Assembly: GCA_016868815.1 (NCBI GenBank) | Contig: VGFQ01000001.1 | Span: forward strand, 186,001 to 250,000 | DNA from: Bacteroidota bacterium | Lineage (GTDB): Bacteria > Bacteroidota > Bacteroidia > Chitinophagales > Chitinophagaceae | Length of the DNA stretch: 64,000 nt | Direction of reading: 5' to 3' | Shown: positions 7,766 through 18,300 of the stretch, in pieces | How the letters are laid out: every line of letters starts with the position of its first letter | Numbering within the stretch: the first letter of the stretch is position 1 | Translations under genes and position numbers: made by a program | The notes under the pieces: model-generated | What the model was told of the DNA's origin: nothing | The model's database searches: none | What the model saw: the letters and a program-made list of their open reading frames with translations, nothing else

Positions 7766-9283
7766 TCAGCGACTGGCGCAACCTTCAACAGTTGAGCAGG
7801 TCCAAAGCCCTGTAAACGTGATCATCCCATTGATCAGCAAGAGCTCCAGTCCGATCTGATATCCGCCGAACCAGACCGGAGCGTTGCGGCTCAGCAGATA
7901 GCAGAGCACCGGAGAAAGCAGGCAGATCGCTACGACGATAGGACCGTCCTTTAACTTTCGCTTTGTCAGGATACCGAAGAAGAACAACCCTAACAGCGGA
8001 CCGTAGGTATAGCCCGCCAGGTCGAGGATGATGTTGATGATGGACTTATTGTTGATCCATTTGAAAAAGAGGATGCAGAGCATGAACACTGCCGTCAGCG
8101 AGAGGTGCACCTTCATGCGGATCCGGCGCTGCGCAGCCTCGTCGAGGCCATCCCGACGGCGGATGCCGAGGATGTCGATGCAGAAGGAGGAGGTGAGCGC
8201 CGTCAGCGCACCGTCGGCGCTGGGGAACAACGCCGAGATCAACGCGATGATGAACACGATCGACACCCATTGGGGCAAGAGGTTCATCGCGACATAGGGA
8301 AACAGGTCGTCGCCGATGACGTTGCGGCTACCCAGCAGGAACTGCCGTTCGCCCAGCACGCCGCCCTGCGACTCCACATAGAGATAGAGCAGTCCGCCCA
8401 GCAGCAGGAAGAGGAAGTTGACAATAACGAGTACCGCGGTGAATGTCATGATGTTCTTCTGCGAGCCCGCCGTGGTACGCACGCTAATATTCTTCTGCAT
8501 CATCTCCTGGTCTAGGCCCGTCATCGTCAGCGCGATTACGGCACCACCCACCATGTGTTTCAGGAAGAAGGTCTTGCTCATCGGGTCGGTGTCGAAGATG
8601 CGCGTGAAGCCCCGCTCACCCAACGTGTCGAGCGCACTGCCGATCGACAGGCCTGTCTGCCAGAGGATCCAGCCGATGCAGACGATGAGGCCTAGCAGCA
8701 TGAAGCTGGTCTGCAGTGTGTCAGTGTATACGATCGTCTTCACCCCGCCCTCGAATGTATAGAGCAGGATCATCAACAGAATGACGGCAGCCGTCACGAT
8801 GAAGGGGACACCGAGGGCGTCGAGGATGAACAGCTGCAGGACGTTGATGACCAGATAGAGCCTGGCCGTGGCACCCACCGTCCGCGAAAGGATGAAGAAC
8901 AACGCGCCCGTCTTGTAGGAATAACGCCCCAAGCGGTGATCGAGGTAATGGTAGATGGACGTGAGGTTCATCCGGTAATAGAGCGGGATTAGCACATAGG
9001 CGATCGCGGCATATCCGAAGATGTAGCCCAGCACCACCTGGAAGTAGGTGAAAGCCTTGTGGACGCCGGCAGCGGTGAAGTCGCCCACCGTGCCCGGCAC
9101 CGACACGAAGGTGACGCCCGAGAGCGACGTGCCAATCATACCGAAGGCGACCAGCAGCCAGTGCGAGCGTTTGTTACCGATGAAGAACGACTCGTTCGTC
9201 GCATTCCGAGACGTCATCCAGGCGACGCCCAAGAGTAGGAGAAAATAACCAACGACAAAGCCGAACAGAAGGGTGGCCGACAT
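7766..9283 (-). CDS. Sodium:solute symporter (SSS family)
   Basis: 505 residues with about 13 hydrophobic segments, typical of the SSF/SSS fold. The N-terminal TM1 and the NESFFIGNKRSHWLLVAFGMIGTSLSGVTF region match the Na+-site-containing start of the family, and the GLDQEMMQKNISVRT segment is also characteristic. It probably imports a small solute with Na+. Bacteroidota members are often annotated for sugars, sialic acid or amino acids, and the sequence alone does not decide. A TACCTTGA box 15 bases upstream of the ATG resembles the local promoter motif. Confidence 0.88.
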   Translation of the reverse strand: MSATLLFGFVVGYFLLLLGVAWMTSRNATNESFFIGNKRSHWLLVAFGMIGTSLSGVTFVSVPGTVGDFTAAGVHKAFTYFQVVLGYIFGYAAIAYVLIPLYYRMNLTSIYHYLDHRLGRYSYKTGALFFILSRTVGATARLYLVINVLQLFILDALGVPFIVTAAVILLMILLYTFEGGVKTIVYTDTLQTSFMLLGLIVCIGWILWQTGLSIGSALDTLGERGFTRIFDTDPMSKTFFLKHMVGGAVIALTMTGLDQEMMQKNISVRTTAGSQKNIMTFTAVLVIVNFLFLLLGGLLYLYVESQGGVLGERQFLLGSRNVIGDDLFPYVAMNLLPQWVSIVFIIALISALFPSADGALTALTSSFCIDILGIRRRDGLDEAAQRRIRMKVHLSLTAVFMLCILFFKWINNKSIINIILDLAGYTYGPLLGLFFFGILTKRKLKDGPIVVAICLLSPVLCYLLSRNAPVWFGGYQIGLELLLINGMITFTGLWTCSTVEGCASR

Positions 9284-9386
9284 GGAATCAATTTGATGTC
9301 AAGGTAGGAAAAAGGCTGCAGGGGCAAGCGGCAGGCCGATGCGCCGTATCAGCGGAAAGACTTACATTGATGAATCATCCACCTAC

Positions 9387-9947
9387 ATGACCGCCCAACC
9401 CATACAGGCCGTCGCCGTGTTCTGCGGCTCACAGGCAGGTGACCACCCTATGTATCCCACCCATGCCGAGGCGCTGGGTCGTGGGCTGGCTGTCAAGGGC
9501 ATCCGCCTTGTCTACGGCGGCGGTGCAAAGGGCCTGATGGGAGCCGTCGCCAATGCCCACCTAGAGGCGGGCGGACATGTCACGGGCATCATCCCGCAGA
9601 TCCTCTCCAATTTCGAACACCAGCATACCGGACTAAGTGAGCTCGTCATCACTAAAGACATGCACGAGCGCAAACGCCTGCTCTACGAACGCTGCGACGC
9701 GGCCATCGTACTGCCAGGCGGCTTCGGTACCCTCGATGAGCTCTTCGAGATGCTCACCTGGAACCAGCTCAGCATCCACGACAAGCCCATTGCAATATTA
9801 AATACGAGCGGTTTTTATGGACCCCTGATGCAGTACCTGCTACATCTCGAAAAGTCAGGGTTCCTATATGGTCACCTGAGCGACCGCGTCCGCCTCTACG
9901 ATACGCCAGAAGCGCTCCTCGACGCCTTGCCCGTCCTCAGAAGTTAA
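9387..9947 (+). CDS. LOG-family Rossmann protein (TIGR00730; cytokinin riboside 5'-monophosphate phosphoribohydrolase type)
   Basis: 186 residues from the ATG at 9387; the in-frame extension to 9339 has no family similarity. The diagnostic PGGFGTLDELFE motif (PGGxGTxxE) and the preceding MHERKRLLYERCDA are intact, as is the N-terminal VFCGSQAG and LVYGGGAKGLMGAVA. The family hydrolyses nucleoside 5'-monophosphates at the N-glycosidic bond. The last 11 bases overlap the 3' end of the convergent barrel-protein gene. Confidence 0.88.
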   Translation: MTAQPIQAVAVFCGSQAGDHPMYPTHAEALGRGLAVKGIRLVYGGGAKGLMGAVANAHLEAGGHVTGIIPQILSNFEHQHTGLSELVITKDMHERKRLLYERCDAAIVLPGGFGTLDELFEMLTWNQLSIHDKPIAILNTSGFYGPLMQYLLHLEKSGFLYGHLSDRVRLYDTPEALLDALPVLRS

Positions 9948-10491
9948 AGCCAAACGTCACGAAGGGATTGCGGCCATAGGGCGACCTCGCACTGCCCGCC
10001 ACATCATATTGCAGCATGGCAATCAGCGTGCCCCGCCCGGAAGGAATCACGGTGCCCGCCCCCACCAGCAGGCAAGGGACATAGGCTGCGGGGGATTTTT
10101 CATCGGGCTGGCCGTTGAAATATCGGATGTTGCCCCAGCTGTAATTATACTCGGGCTGCAGCGAGAGGAAGACGCTGGAGAGTGGGAAGAAGCGCCCGAA
10201 GACGTTCAGCCCCGCATAGCCAAAACGCTCGCGGGAGACCCGCTCCCCGGCCGGCGTGCGGAAGGTCAACGAAGAGGCCACACAGTTGATGCCGCCCCCG
10301 GCGGTCAGTCGCTCATGTATGCGATAGCCGACCTGCGGCGAAAGGTTCACAAACGTGTTGTTGCCGAAGCGTACCCCGAAGTTGCCGCCGAAGAAGAGCC
10401 GGCTGCGGTCGAAGCCCGACTGTGCATAGGAGCACGAGGCAGCCAGCATCAGGAGGACGATCGCCAGGATAGGTCTACGCTGATTATTCAT
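9937..10491 (-). CDS. Outer-membrane beta-barrel protein, porin-like
   Basis: 184 residues with a signal peptide ending at SCSYAQ. Alternating aromatic/polar beta strands follow (FGGNFGVRFGNNTFVNLSPQVGYRI, LSLQPEYNYSW), and the last residue is phenylalanine (FVTFGFNF), as expected for BAM-inserted barrels. The size suits a small 8-strand barrel. It lies 34 bases behind the PorP/SprF gene on the same strand and is probably the last gene of that operon. No specific ligand or function can be read. Confidence 0.75.
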   Translation of the reverse strand: MNNQRRPILAIVLLMLAASCSYAQSGFDRSRLFFGGNFGVRFGNNTFVNLSPQVGYRIHERLTAGGGINCVASSLTFRTPAGERVSRERFGYAGLNVFGRFFPLSSVFLSLQPEYNYSWGNIRYFNGQPDEKSPAAYVPCLLVGAGTVIPSGRGTLIAMLQYDVAGSARSPYGRNPFVTFGFNF

Positions 10492-10525
10492 GGGTCGAAA
10501 GGTCTTTATAGGGTGGAGGAAGGGG

Positions 10526-11629
10526 TTAAAACTTGGGGCACATCGCCTGCCGGAGACCCGGGGAGAACTGTCGATAAAATCCTTGCTGCATCATGGCCAT
10601 CTCCGTCGCACCCTGGCGGTTGATATAGTCTCCCAGGGTCGAGACGGTCGCATCATAGCTGAACATAAAGCGGATATTCCGCCACTGATAGCCCATGGCG
10701 GGAATGAAGGCGTCCAGGTGGCGGTAGTACAGGCCCAGCGACAGCAGGTGTTCTCCGTTGCCGCTGAGGTTATAGTCGAGGTGCAGTCCGGCCGTCAGCT
10801 CAGAGGCGTTGGCCTGTTGCTGATAATACCCGCCGGGTGAGACGATCCATCGGTCGTTTAGTTTGATCATCGCATCGGCAAAGACGGTGTAGCGTCGCTC
10901 CAGGACGGTTTGGCTCGTATGGTTGGTCGTGAAGAAACTCTCACGCGGGCGGTTGAGTTGCATGACTGCCACACCGCCATGGAGGTAGATGTCATCCGTA
11001 GGGAACCAGGCGTAGTTCATGCCGGCCTGCACGTCGAGATAGCCGATGTTGGTGTTGAGGAAGGTCTCGCCACTGAGGATGGTGCGGTCGAAGAAGCGTC
11101 CGTTCCACTGGTTGTCGTAGGTGAATCGGGAGATGTCCACCCGCTTGTTGATATATCCTATTGAGAAGCCGGCCGAGAGGAGTCCTGTGGCGCCCAGCAT
11201 CTGGTGGTAGGCGGCAGAGGCATAGGCCCGCGTGGAAGAGAGGTTGCCGCTGCCCGCCACGTCTCGCAGGATGACGCCTCCCAGTCCAACCCAGCCCGTC
11301 TCAAAACGATCCCTCAGCACTTGCGCATCGCCCCATATGCTCATCGTACGAAAGTTGACGGGGATGCTGGCCCACTGGCTGCGGTAGTTAGCGCCGATGC
11401 GGTAGTCGGCCGCGGGAATAAAGCCCGTGTTGGCCGCATTGGCCGTTAGTGGGGAATGGAAGAACTGAGAAAAATGGAGATTCTGGGCAGCAGGCTGCAG
11501 ACCAGCGATCAGCAGAAGAGCCACGCCGCAGACGAGCGTCCGCAAGGCAGATGGTATAGGCCTTTTCCAAGAGCGTTTTCCACTGATACGTACGGAGGCC
11601 ATATTCGCTAATTTAACGTGTTTTCTCAT
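10526..11629 (-). CDS. PorP/SprF family type IX secretion outer-membrane protein
   Basis: 367 residues. After a long, basic N-terminal region and a signal peptide (LVCGVALLLIAGLQPAAQ), the mature part opens with NLHFSQFFHSPLTANAANTGF, the PorP/SprF start, and ends in LRQAMCPKF. The ATG at 11629 overlaps the stop of the upstream CHU_C gene (ATGA), which argues for translational coupling and for this start; Met10 is an alternative. It is the likely outer-membrane partner of the two large secreted proteins encoded upstream. Confidence 0.88.
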   Translation of the reverse strand: MRKHVKLANMASVRISGKRSWKRPIPSALRTLVCGVALLLIAGLQPAAQNLHFSQFFHSPLTANAANTGFIPAADYRIGANYRSQWASIPVNFRTMSIWGDAQVLRDRFETGWVGLGGVILRDVAGSGNLSSTRAYASAAYHQMLGATGLLSAGFSIGYINKRVDISRFTYDNQWNGRFFDRTILSGETFLNTNIGYLDVQAGMNYAWFPTDDIYLHGGVAVMQLNRPRESFFTTNHTSQTVLERRYTVFADAMIKLNDRWIVSPGGYYQQQANASELTAGLHLDYNLSGNGEHLLSLGLYYRHLDAFIPAMGYQWRNIRFMFSYDATVSTLGDYINRQGATEMAMMQQGFYRQFSPGLRQAMCPKF

Positions 11630-14600
11630 CGAAGCAGGGTGATGTCGCCCCGCTTCGTTGCCCTACGTCCCGTGATGAACTCGACATCCAGGACATAGCC
11701 ATACACATCCATAGGCTGCAGTTTACCTTGGAAGATGCCATCCCAACCGATGTCGGGATTGGAGCTTTGGAAGACGGCCTGCCCCCATCGGTTGTAGATG
11801 CGGAAGCTCATGCTGCGGATGCCGAAGACCCGGGCATAGACCCTGTCGTTTACCCCGTCGCCGTTCGGACTGAAGGCGGTAGGTACATCCATCTTTTCGG
11901 TGACGATAGAGGCGACCGGCTGGCAAAGGGTATCCCGGCAGTTGAAGACATTGATGGCCTGCAGGCATACCTTTTGTAAGCCTGTCGTTTGATAGGAACG
12001 CACCGGGTTCAGTTCCACGGAGGAACTGCCATCCCCCAAATCCCAGAGGTAGCGGGTGGCGCCGGTGCTGGTATTGATGAAGCGGGTAGGCATGTTCTCC
12101 TGTGAAGGCAGGGGCAGGTAGCTGAAGTCGGCCTTGGGCGGGCCGAATACGCGTATGACCTTTCTGATGGTGTCGGTGAGGTTGCAGGTGGCCGGGGCAT
12201 TGCCCACCAGGGTGACCACATAGGTGCCTGGAAGATCATAGACCTTTGCGGGCGCCGTCGTGCCGGTATGGCCGGTGCCGTCGCCAAAGTCCCAGGTGTA
12301 GGTGATGCCTCCCACGGAAGTGTTGGTGAACTGGATGGCCGCACGGGTGCAGGTGGTGTCTTTGCTCATGGTGAAGCCTGCCAGTATGTTGGGCCCCAGC
12401 GAGACACTGCGGGAGACGGAGTCGGGCGTGTTGCAGTAGAGGGTGTCGGTCAGAAGAAGCTTCACCGTATAGCTGCCGGGGGCGGGAAAGGTATGGCTCA
12501 CCGCATTCAGGCCACTCACCACCCGGGGCGAGCCATCGCCAAAATCCCAGACAAAGCTTTGCGGGCTGAAAGGCTTTCCCGGGATCACGGGCGTTCGGTT
12601 GTCAAACCGATAGGCCAACAAGGTGCAAGGCAGGAGTTTTTCCTGCAGGAAGTCGGGCACCGCCTTATCGATCCCTACCCGTATATTCCGATAGACAGTG
12701 TCGAACTGAATGCACTTGGTCGGATCTTTACCAATCAGCATCACGCGGTAAAAGCCTGGTCTGTTGAAGGTGTGGGTGTACGACGGGACGGTGGTGGTGA
12801 CACGAGGGGAGCCATCGTTGAACTCCCATTCGTATGACTTCGCTGTGCCAATGGTATCCTTGAAATCTACCTTCAATGGCAAACAGCCGCTGGTATCCCT
12901 GATGTCGCCATCGATGGCTACTTGCAGGGAGGCCTTGACCCCGTCGAAGTCAAAAGCGATCTTGACAGCGGCAAGGTTGCAGTTGCTGGAGAGGTTGGAA
13001 GGAGCCACAGCACTTAAGACGGGAAAAGCAGCAGTGACAGGAGCCGGTGGCGATCCAGAGCAAGGGTCATTCCGGCCGCAGTTGGCACAGACAGATTGAT
13101 AGATGAAGCCTCGGCTGTCGAAACGACTGGTACCTCCGTCGACATGGTCGGTACCCCCGCCCGTCTGCCCAAAGCAGGAAGCATAAAGGACGCGGGCAGC
13201 ATTCTTCTCCAACACAATGAAATAAAAGTCTCGGTTGTCCCGAGTGGGGCGCCCATCTGGAGAAATATACATCCCAGCAGGCCCGGCCGTCCGCCGATCA
13301 TAGCAACCTGGAGTCGAACAAGGGTCGATCTGACCACCCCAGCCTGAGACATAGAGGTTCTCGCATCGGTCCACCAGAAAGGCCACCGGAGAGATATTTG
13401 GGACAGAGCTGCTGGAGCCAAACACGGTAGAGAATTCATAGCCTGAAAGATCTGGCCGCAGCTTGGAGATAAACTGCCGAGCATTTGGGTAAAAGGCGCT
13501 GGCATTGAGGACAGGCCAGCTCCCCTGGGAGATACCCATCACATACGGATAGCCGGATGCATCGAAATGCAGGCCGTAGATGATGTCGATTTGAGGCGTA
13601 CCAAGATAAGTAGACCGCAAGGGCCCTGATCCATCAGGCTTTAGGATCGTCACATACCCGTCTATATCCCCTTGATGCAGCAGTCCGAGGGTCCCACTAT
13701 GGTCGCCGGGAAAATTCGTACTCAGGGTGGGACCAGCCACGTAGATGTCTCCATTGCGCGGATGCACTTTGATGCAGAAGCCTGCATCATTTCCCGAGCC
13801 CCCCAGATAAGTGCTAAAGAGCACACTGCTGAGGGTAGGCGTCATCTTCACTACCACTGCATCCTGACTGCCTCCCCGCGTGGGCTGAACTGCATTGACC
13901 ATTGGGAAATTGGCCGACTGGGCACTGGAAACGAACAGCACATTGCCTGCATCATCGAGCACCACCTCGCTGCGGGCATTGTCGCCATAGTTATATACCA
14001 TAGGGTTGCAGTCGACAGAATAGAAATTCGGATCAATATTCATCCCATCCTGACCACTGCCCCCCAAGATCGCTGAACCGATAAGGGCCGTACCCGTAGC
14101 ATTGATCTTGGTTACAACAATATCTGTACTGCCACGGCTGGGAGAAACATATCCTAGGCTAGGATAGTTGAAAGACGTAGTGCGGCCCAAAAGAACCAGA
14201 TTACCCTCAGGGTCCGCAATCAGAGAGTGGGGAATGTCAAAACCGCTGCCGCCGAGATAGGTCGAATAGAGCCGGGACCTCCCATCTGGACTAAATCGGG
14301 TGATGCCTATGTTTACACTGGACGCTGGATTTGTGACAGAAGCTCCTAAATAATTCCGAGAGATCGCACCAAGAGTTGCTGGATAGCCATTGCCGAAGAC
14401 GATTCCCCCAGCAAAAAAACTACCATCCAACCCCGGGGTAGCAGTGAACCCCCAGTTATCCGCCGTGCTGCCGGTAAAGGTGCTGAATACGATCGTCGGG
14501 TCGATGACGAGCCGTGCCCCCCGATCATGGCCCTGAACATCAAAAGCCATCTCATGGCCCTTGACGCGATAGCGGCAGCGGAGCTCCCGTCGGCTTCCAT

Positions 14601-15270
14601 CTTTGACCTCATACGTATATGGGGAGAGCTCCCGAATATCTCCTACAGAAGTATGCACGTGCAATTCGCCTTTGTCGACCGCCAGGCCCTCGATGCCCTC
14701 ATACCGCAGCTTTACCTGGGCAGGGTCCGCCCCGGGATGGACGATGATGTCATATTTCAGCCGGCCCGACAGCGTGTAGTACCGCACATCGATGCCTGGG
14801 TAGACATCGCGATAGGTGACCGACTGCCACGACGAAAGGCCCGACTGCCACCGTGCCGGATCATCGCCTAAAAAATAGCTGATGCCTGTTTGCAGCTGCC
14901 CCTCCGCTACGGACCGGGCTGGCCCGGCCCCGACAAAACGCACCCGGTAGGCATGAGAATGGATGCGTAGGCCTTCAGCGCCCGAGAGATCCTCCGACGC
15001 ACCGGCCTGCGACCCGTGTCCATGCAACATGCCCGTAACCCTTCGATAGTCGGCCGTGTCATGTGCCAGCACCGTAAATCCATCGGCATGCAGGAAGAAG
15101 GCACCGCTCCCCAACTCGGCCTGATAGTCGAAGGCATCCCCCCATTGTCCTTTATTCTCTATGAACTCCAGGCTGAGATAGGAAGCGGGCGACTGTGCGC
15201 ACAGACCTCCCACTCCTGCCAGAATTACCGTCAAGAGCCACCAGATCTTTGGTATCAAACGTGCCCCCAT
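11626..15270 (-). CDS. Large secreted protein: SBBP-type propeller, PKD repeats and CHU_C sorting domain (copy 2)
   Basis: 1214 residues from the ATG at 15270 (15294 is also in frame). Layout: signal peptide ending at GLCAQ; an N-terminal DUF7948-like domain with FIENKGQWGDAF and NPGIDVRYY-type motifs; SBBP-like beta-propeller repeats (FSTYLGGSGNDAG) to about residue 750; at least four PKD repeats with WDFGDGSPRV motifs between about 800 and 1110; then a CHU_C domain with FSPNGDGVNDRVY, IYNRWGQAVF and a final RGDITLLR. Likely type IX cargo anchored on the surface, function unknown. Its stop overlaps the PorP start. Confidence 0.88.
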   Translation of the reverse strand: MGARLIPKIWWLLTVILAGVGGLCAQSPASYLSLEFIENKGQWGDAFDYQAELGSGAFFLHADGFTVLAHDTADYRRVTGMLHGHGSQAGASEDLSGAEGLRIHSHAYRVRFVGAGPARSVAEGQLQTGISYFLGDDPARWQSGLSSWQSVTYRDVYPGIDVRYYTLSGRLKYDIIVHPGADPAQVKLRYEGIEGLAVDKGELHVHTSVGDIRELSPYTYEVKDGSRRELRCRYRVKGHEMAFDVQGHDRGARLVIDPTIVFSTFTGSTADNWGFTATPGLDGSFFAGGIVFGNGYPATLGAISRNYLGASVTNPASSVNIGITRFSPDGRSRLYSTYLGGSGFDIPHSLIADPEGNLVLLGRTTSFNYPSLGYVSPSRGSTDIVVTKINATGTALIGSAILGGSGQDGMNIDPNFYSVDCNPMVYNYGDNARSEVVLDDAGNVLFVSSAQSANFPMVNAVQPTRGGSQDAVVVKMTPTLSSVLFSTYLGGSGNDAGFCIKVHPRNGDIYVAGPTLSTNFPGDHSGTLGLLHQGDIDGYVTILKPDGSGPLRSTYLGTPQIDIIYGLHFDASGYPYVMGISQGSWPVLNASAFYPNARQFISKLRPDLSGYEFSTVFGSSSSVPNISPVAFLVDRCENLYVSGWGGQIDPCSTPGCYDRRTAGPAGMYISPDGRPTRDNRDFYFIVLEKNAARVLYASCFGQTGGGTDHVDGGTSRFDSRGFIYQSVCANCGRNDPCSGSPPAPVTAAFPVLSAVAPSNLSSNCNLAAVKIAFDFDGVKASLQVAIDGDIRDTSGCLPLKVDFKDTIGTAKSYEWEFNDGSPRVTTTVPSYTHTFNRPGFYRVMLIGKDPTKCIQFDTVYRNIRVGIDKAVPDFLQEKLLPCTLLAYRFDNRTPVIPGKPFSPQSFVWDFGDGSPRVVSGLNAVSHTFPAPGSYTVKLLLTDTLYCNTPDSVSRSVSLGPNILAGFTMSKDTTCTRAAIQFTNTSVGGITYTWDFGDGTGHTGTTAPAKVYDLPGTYVVTLVGNAPATCNLTDTIRKVIRVFGPPKADFSYLPLPSQENMPTRFINTSTGATRYLWDLGDGSSSVELNPVRSYQTTGLQKVCLQAINVFNCRDTLCQPVASIVTEKMDVPTAFSPNGDGVNDRVYARVFGIRSMSFRIYNRWGQAVFQSSNPDIGWDGIFQGKLQPMDVYGYVLDVEFITGRRATKRGDITLLR

Positions 15271-15373
15271 CCTATCTGTTGTGCCATGAAGCATGAGTAT
15301 GTGATCGGATCCAATCTTTGTGTGTTATTAAAGATGATGCGATTAACTGGTATTGACACATCTGCGAGATTTC

Positions 15374-18300
15374 TTATCGTAATAAAGTGATGTCTCCTTT
15401 TCGGGAAACTTTTTCGCCCGTGCTGAACTCAACTTCCAGAAAATATGCATACACATCCATGGGCTGAAGCCGCGAAAGATAGTAGCCATCCCATCCGGAG
15501 TTGATGTTCTGAGAACGAAAGACCATTTGCCCCCATCGGTTATAGATCCGAAAATCCATCTTGGCTATGCCGAAGCCACGGACAAAGACCTGATCGTTAT
15601 TGCCATCTCCATTCGGAGTAAATGCATTGGGTACATCCACCAGCGGGGAGACCAGAGAAGGAATGATCTGACAGGTGGTATCGGCACAGCCTAAGCTGTT
15701 CTTAGCGGTTAGGCATACATTGTTGCGGGCCGTGGCGATAAAGGCATAGGTCGGGTTGGTATTGGCCGAAGTATTCCCATCCCCAAAATCCCAATTGTAC
15801 TTCGTAGCTGCGATGCTATTATTGGAGAATACGGTGGGAGTATTAAGCACGGAAGGATTGGGGCTATAGGTAAACGCGGCTCGCGGGCTTGGCAACACAA
15901 CAACAAACTTGGTCGTGTCATCCGTGAGATTACACGCATTGGGGTCACTGGCCACCAGGGTGACCAGGAATCTACCGGGACTGGTGTACACTTTGTCCGG
16001 AGGCACTGGACCAATGAAGCTGGTTCCATCTCCAAAAGTCCAGACAAAGCCGCTACCTCCCAGCGATGTATTGTCAAATTGGATTGGCTGGTTTTGGCAG
16101 ACCGTGTCCTCACTCTTCAAACGGGCCCGTATGAAGTCGGAGACCCGCAGCACTTGGCTGACGGAGTCTGGCCCATTGCAAAAGGAGAGATCTCTCATGA
16201 TGAGTTTGACAATGTAGGTACCAGGCGCTGCATAGGTATGGGGTGGAAGGGTCGCTGCGTTTGTCGTCAGACGAGTGCCATCTCCAAAATCCCAAATAAA
16301 GGCATTGGCCGAAAAAGTCCTGCCCGGAGGGGCCGTACTGGTATTGGAGAACTGATAGCGCAGGACACTGCAGGGAAGCAGCTTGTTGGCGAGAAACCCA
16401 AGGATGGCCTTATCGTTCGACACTATAACAAACCGTATCGATGAATCCCGAGCGATGCACTTTGAAGCATCTATGGCCGTTACTGAAACCCGAAACCTGC
16501 CTACCCGGGTATACAGGTGTCGGGCCTCTGGCACGGTGGTCGTCAGTCGGGGACTACCGTCGCCGAAATCCCATTCATAGGTCTTGCCCGACCCGATCTC
16601 ATCGGTGAACAGGACATCCAGGGGCACGCATCCAGTGGTATCCCCAAAATTGCCCTCGGCAGAGACCTCCAAATCTGCGCTCACACCTGTAAAGGGCAGC
16701 TCGATCTTAAAGGCTGCTAGATTACATTTCTTGGTGGTGGCCGAGAAGCTGGGTACCGCGGCCACTGCCCCTGGAGTGGTAGGGAACCTTCTGGTGATGG
16801 GTTTGCTCGGGCAGTAAGTATTCCCGCCACAGTTCGCGCAGGCCGACTGGTAGATCACCCCGCGGGCATCAAAGCGACTGGTGCCCCCGTCTACATGGTC
16901 GCCATAGCCACCCACCTGGCCGACGAACGTACCGTAGAGTACGCTAGCAGCATTGCGTTCCAGGACAATGATGTAGAAATCACTATTATCCGTTTCACCA
17001 CTACCCTGTATCGCATCTGAGGTGATGGGCATGCCTACTGGCCCCAGCGTTCTGCTGGCAAGTGCGCCCGTCGCTACCGGAAAGCAATTCTCTCCCAGCC
17101 GGCCACCCCACCCAGAAATATAAATTCGCTCACAGCGGTCGACCAAAAAGGCGACCGGCGAGATGTTCGGCTTGGCAGCGCCGGGCGATCCAAAGACCGT
17201 AGAAAAAACATAGGCAGAGAGGTCAGGCTGCAACTTCGCCACAAACTGCTTTGAACCCGGGAATTGTGCCGGCGCGCCAATGACAGGCCAGTTCCCAAGC
17301 GTAATGCCCATAACATAAGGGAATCCGTCTTTATCAAATTGAAGACCGAAAATGATGTCTATCGCAGGGGTACTGAGATAGGTAGAACGAAGCAGAACCT
17401 GTCCATCGGCACTCAAGACCGCAATATATCCATCGACATCGCCTCCGAAAGAAGAGCCAATGGTACCCGTCTTACTCCCGGGGAAATTTATACTCCGGGT
17501 AGGTCCGGCCACATAGATCTCTCGACTGCCGGGCCGTGTTTTAATACAGAAACCAGCATCCTCCGCCGAGCCCCCTAGGAAAGTGCTGAAATAAATACCA
17601 CTAAGGTCTGGTGGCATCTTGACGACGACGGCATCCTGGATACCGCCACCAAATGCAGGTTGAGCCGCATTGATCATCGGGAAATTGCTCGACTGCGTGT
17701 TGGAAACGAACAAAATATTGCCTGCATCATCAAGGATGACTTCGCTGCGCGACTGGTCGCCATAGTTGTAGACAAGGGGCAGGCCGGCATTGCTCAACAC
17801 AATGTCATTGCTGAGGTTCGAGCCATCCATGCCACTCCCTCCCAAGACGGCAGAACCGATGAGAGCCCTACCCGTAGCATTGAGTTTGGTCACCACAATA
17901 TCCGTGTTGCCCCGAGATGGCGAGAGGTATCCTTTTACGGGATAATCGGAAGAGTTTGTCCTGCCGAGGATGATCAAGTTTCCCTGCCCGTCCGCAATGA
18001 GGGAATGGGGAATGTCTAGGCCATTGCCCCCGATATAGGTAGAATACATACGGGCCGTCCCGTCAGGGCTGAACCGCGTGATCCCTATATCTACCAGTCC
18101 ACCTTTAAAAGCTGTCTGGAAGGCGCCCGGCTTGGGAACTACTGGATACTCCGTACCAAATACGATACCCCCTGCAAACAGGCTGCCGTCGGGCCCGGGG
18201 GTGGCGGTATATCCGTAGTTGTCTGAGGCACTGCCCGTAAATGTTCCAAAGACAAGGGTTGGGTCAATCACCATCCGGGCAGCAGGATCATGGTCCTCGA